Below the pieces are notes generated by a model. It worked only from the letters and a program-made list of their open reading frames with translations, did not search any database and was not told where the DNA came from. This document shows, one piece after another, positions 39,409 through 40,200 of a stretch of DNA of 40,200 bases. The stretch is from Periconia sp. R9002 (lineage: Eukaryota > Ascomycota > Dothideomycetes > Pleosporales > Periconiaceae): assembly GCA_023627715.1 (NCBI GenBank), contig JAMAHW010000162.1:1-40200 (forward strand), in the 5' to 3' direction. Position numbers and translations under genes: made by a program. Position 1 is the stretch's first letter; the number at the start of each line of letters is the position of its first letter.

Positions 39409-40200
39409 GAGAGGACAACAGTAGATTTTGGGGCTTGAGGGCGATGTGAATGGTATGCCTTCGTGTTGTACGTATCGCTGGGCGTTGAACCGTATCTTGA
39501 AGTTGTACGATGGCTGCGTCGAGCGGTCGGGACGCGTTGGCTGACTAAACAAGCGCCGAATCCTTGGAGTCTTGACACTGCTCCCTATCCCAAGTCGGAT
39601 TTACGATAATCCGAACGTTTGTGCAATCTATACCGCTACATATCTTACAATAAATTAACTGCAGATGTATGAGTAAGACGTGCGGTGTCATCGAGCATTT
39701 TAGCCAGAATCGGTGGTTCGCCTCCGCCGGAAGTACCCATCGGCGGGGCGGTGCTGCATGAAATTGCACTGTGCAGCGCGCATAGGGCTGATGATGACTT
39801 CTTACTACTAGAGAGGAGGTTCTAGGGCTTGGATAGGACCATTCTATAAAAATTTGGGGCGATAAGAACTTAAGATTGGCGCTGTAGGGAAAGACGTCTA
39901 TCAGGCCATGGATGAAGTCGTACAAATCAGGTTCGGAGACCACAATGTAAACGTAATTTTTAGGGAAGAGTAGATTAGTTATAGACGTTAAGAATTAGCT
40001 ACAGCAGATGGTTTTCGTAAAATTATAGCAATATTTGTTATGCGCATAGGTTTTGCAGTTGCTGAAAGTTCAAGTACTCCTCGTTTGTTTCGGCACACAG
40101 TATGTCTTGCTATGCAGTGAGGAACGTTAGTTTCTGGTAATCTGATTGGGTATCTAGCCTCGCTTACCAGCCTCTACGCCAACATCAACACACTACCCTT
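39409..40200. other. No gene seen
   Basis: A minus-strand frame at 39545-39943 starts MVSEPDLYDFIHGLIDVFPY, which looks protein-like for 30 residues, but the rest does not and no join to the frame at 39190-39408 is evident. AT-rich to the window end. Confidence 0.35.

Overview
The window looks like accessory, transposon-rich chromosome from a filamentous ascomycete (Pezizomycotina). The protein families fit Dothideomycetes, probably Pleosporales; this is an inference from families seen (HET, NACHT with an NACHT_N-type N-terminus, PTH11-like rhodopsin, DUF7587-like, PNP-type NLR effector) and from short GT-AG introns of 43-80 bp that I could place by joining protein frames. No bacterial operons, rRNA, tRNA or CRISPR arrays are visible.

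Layout. 1-0.7 kb: 3' end of a gene cut by the window edge. 1.5-3.3 kb (-): DUF7587-type protein with an ADP-ribosyltransferase-like pattern. 4.4-5.5 kb: a Copia-like LTR remnant and a LINE 3'-tail fragment. 5.7-7.4 kb (-): F-box protein. 8.4-12.1 kb (+): seven-exon NACHT NLR with tandem 90/96-bp C-terminal repeats and one in-frame stop next to Walker A; inverted copies of a dispersed repeat flank it, and a second fragment of its first exon lies just downstream. 13.4-14.6 kb (+): five-exon rhodopsin-domain membrane protein. 16.0-18.3 kb (-): 5'-truncated LINE (RNase H end) placed inside a degraded DUF7924-type gene. 18.5-20.1 kb: BTB scrap, truncated Tc1/mariner transposase, F-box/ankyrin pseudogene. 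20.3-20.8 kb (-): predicted secreted protein with two CCHC zinc knuckles. 22.7-25.2 kb: small Ala/Gly-rich membrane protein tail-to-tail with a HET protein. 25.8-27.0 kb (+): PD-(D/E)XK-like protein with a one-base frameshift. 27.2-28.3 kb (-): intact DD34E transposase. 29.5-30.5 kb (-): BTB protein with a shifted C-terminus. 31.8-33.6 kb (+): second HET protein with a TAG at a Trp position. 34.8-36.2 kb (-): HNH nuclease-type protein. 38.0-39.0 kb (+): stand-alone PNP-type domain.

Taken together, at least six genes belong to families linked to fungal allorecognition or NLR-type immunity (two HET, NACHT, PNP, the DUF7587 candidate, the small membrane protein as a possible effector), mixed with nuclease-like genes and mobile elements. 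Several are broken by a single lesion, most often a Trp codon turned into TGA or TAG. The region therefore reads as a birth-and-death island of conflict genes. The most rewarding places to look are the HET plus membrane-protein pair, the late TAG in the second HET gene, the secreted zinc-knuckle protein, and the dispersed repeat family that turns up at eight or more sites and beside the NLR.
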